A stretch of DNA of 5,250 nucleotides from an uncultured Treponema sp. (GTDB lineage Bacteria; Spirochaetota; Spirochaetia; Treponematales; Treponemataceae), in assembly GCA_905372345.1 (NCBI GenBank), contig CAJPPE010000143.1:1-5250 (forward strand), read 5' to 3'. The position numbers and the translations under genes are program-made. The stretch's first letter is position 1. Each line of letters opens with the position of its first letter. Shown piece by piece: positions 5,250 through 5,250 of this stretch. Below the pieces are notes generated by a model, which saw only the letters and a program-made list of their open reading frames with translations, was not told the origin of the DNA and made no database searches.

Positions 5250-5250
5250 T

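Overview
The window is AT-rich, roughly 38% GC by eye. Its genes are closely packed in three or four transcription units on both strands, there is one recognisable lipoprotein with a loose L-T-G-C lipobox, and there are no RNA genes, CRISPR arrays or insertion sequences. The composition, the codon style and the large uncharacterised lipoprotein would suit a host-associated spirochaete such as an oral Treponema (T. denticola-like). That assignment rests on general impression, not on a diagnostic marker.

Layout, left to right. (1) Positions 1-268, minus strand: the N-terminal part of a DUF1722 (YbgA-like) protein that runs off the left edge. (2) 269-416: a divergent intergenic region with a good leftward promoter, a 12-bp direct repeat in tandem just upstream of it, and a candidate rightward promoter. 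(3) 417-1503, plus strand: a two-gene operon of a PHP-type phosphatase (HisJ/HisK-like) overlapping an acylphosphatase. (4) 1504-1790: no intact gene. It holds a decayed, frameshifted C-terminal remnant of a major facilitator transporter on the minus strand. (5) 3663-1791, minus strand: a three-gene run of two unlike GNAT acetyltransferases that overlap each other, then a ketopantoate-reductase-like protein lacking the expected catalytic lysine. (6) 3664-3756: a second divergent intergenic region with a palindrome at the probable start of the leftward transcript and a -10 box almost touching the rightward start codon. (7) 3757-5235, plus strand: a 492-residue lipoprotein with a helical, TPR-like middle and an alpha/beta C-terminal part. 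A probable Shine-Dalgarno sequence for a further gene sits at the right edge.

Functionally this looks like ordinary housekeeping and accessory metabolism. The two plus-strand phosphatases are probably co-translated. The minus-strand trio may act on one small-molecule pathway, but the sequence does not say which. I see no convincing new multi-gene system. The points most worth a second look are the transporter remnant, the atypical reductase in its acetyltransferase operon, the lipoprotein's C-terminal domain, and the repeat and palindrome near the divergent promoters.
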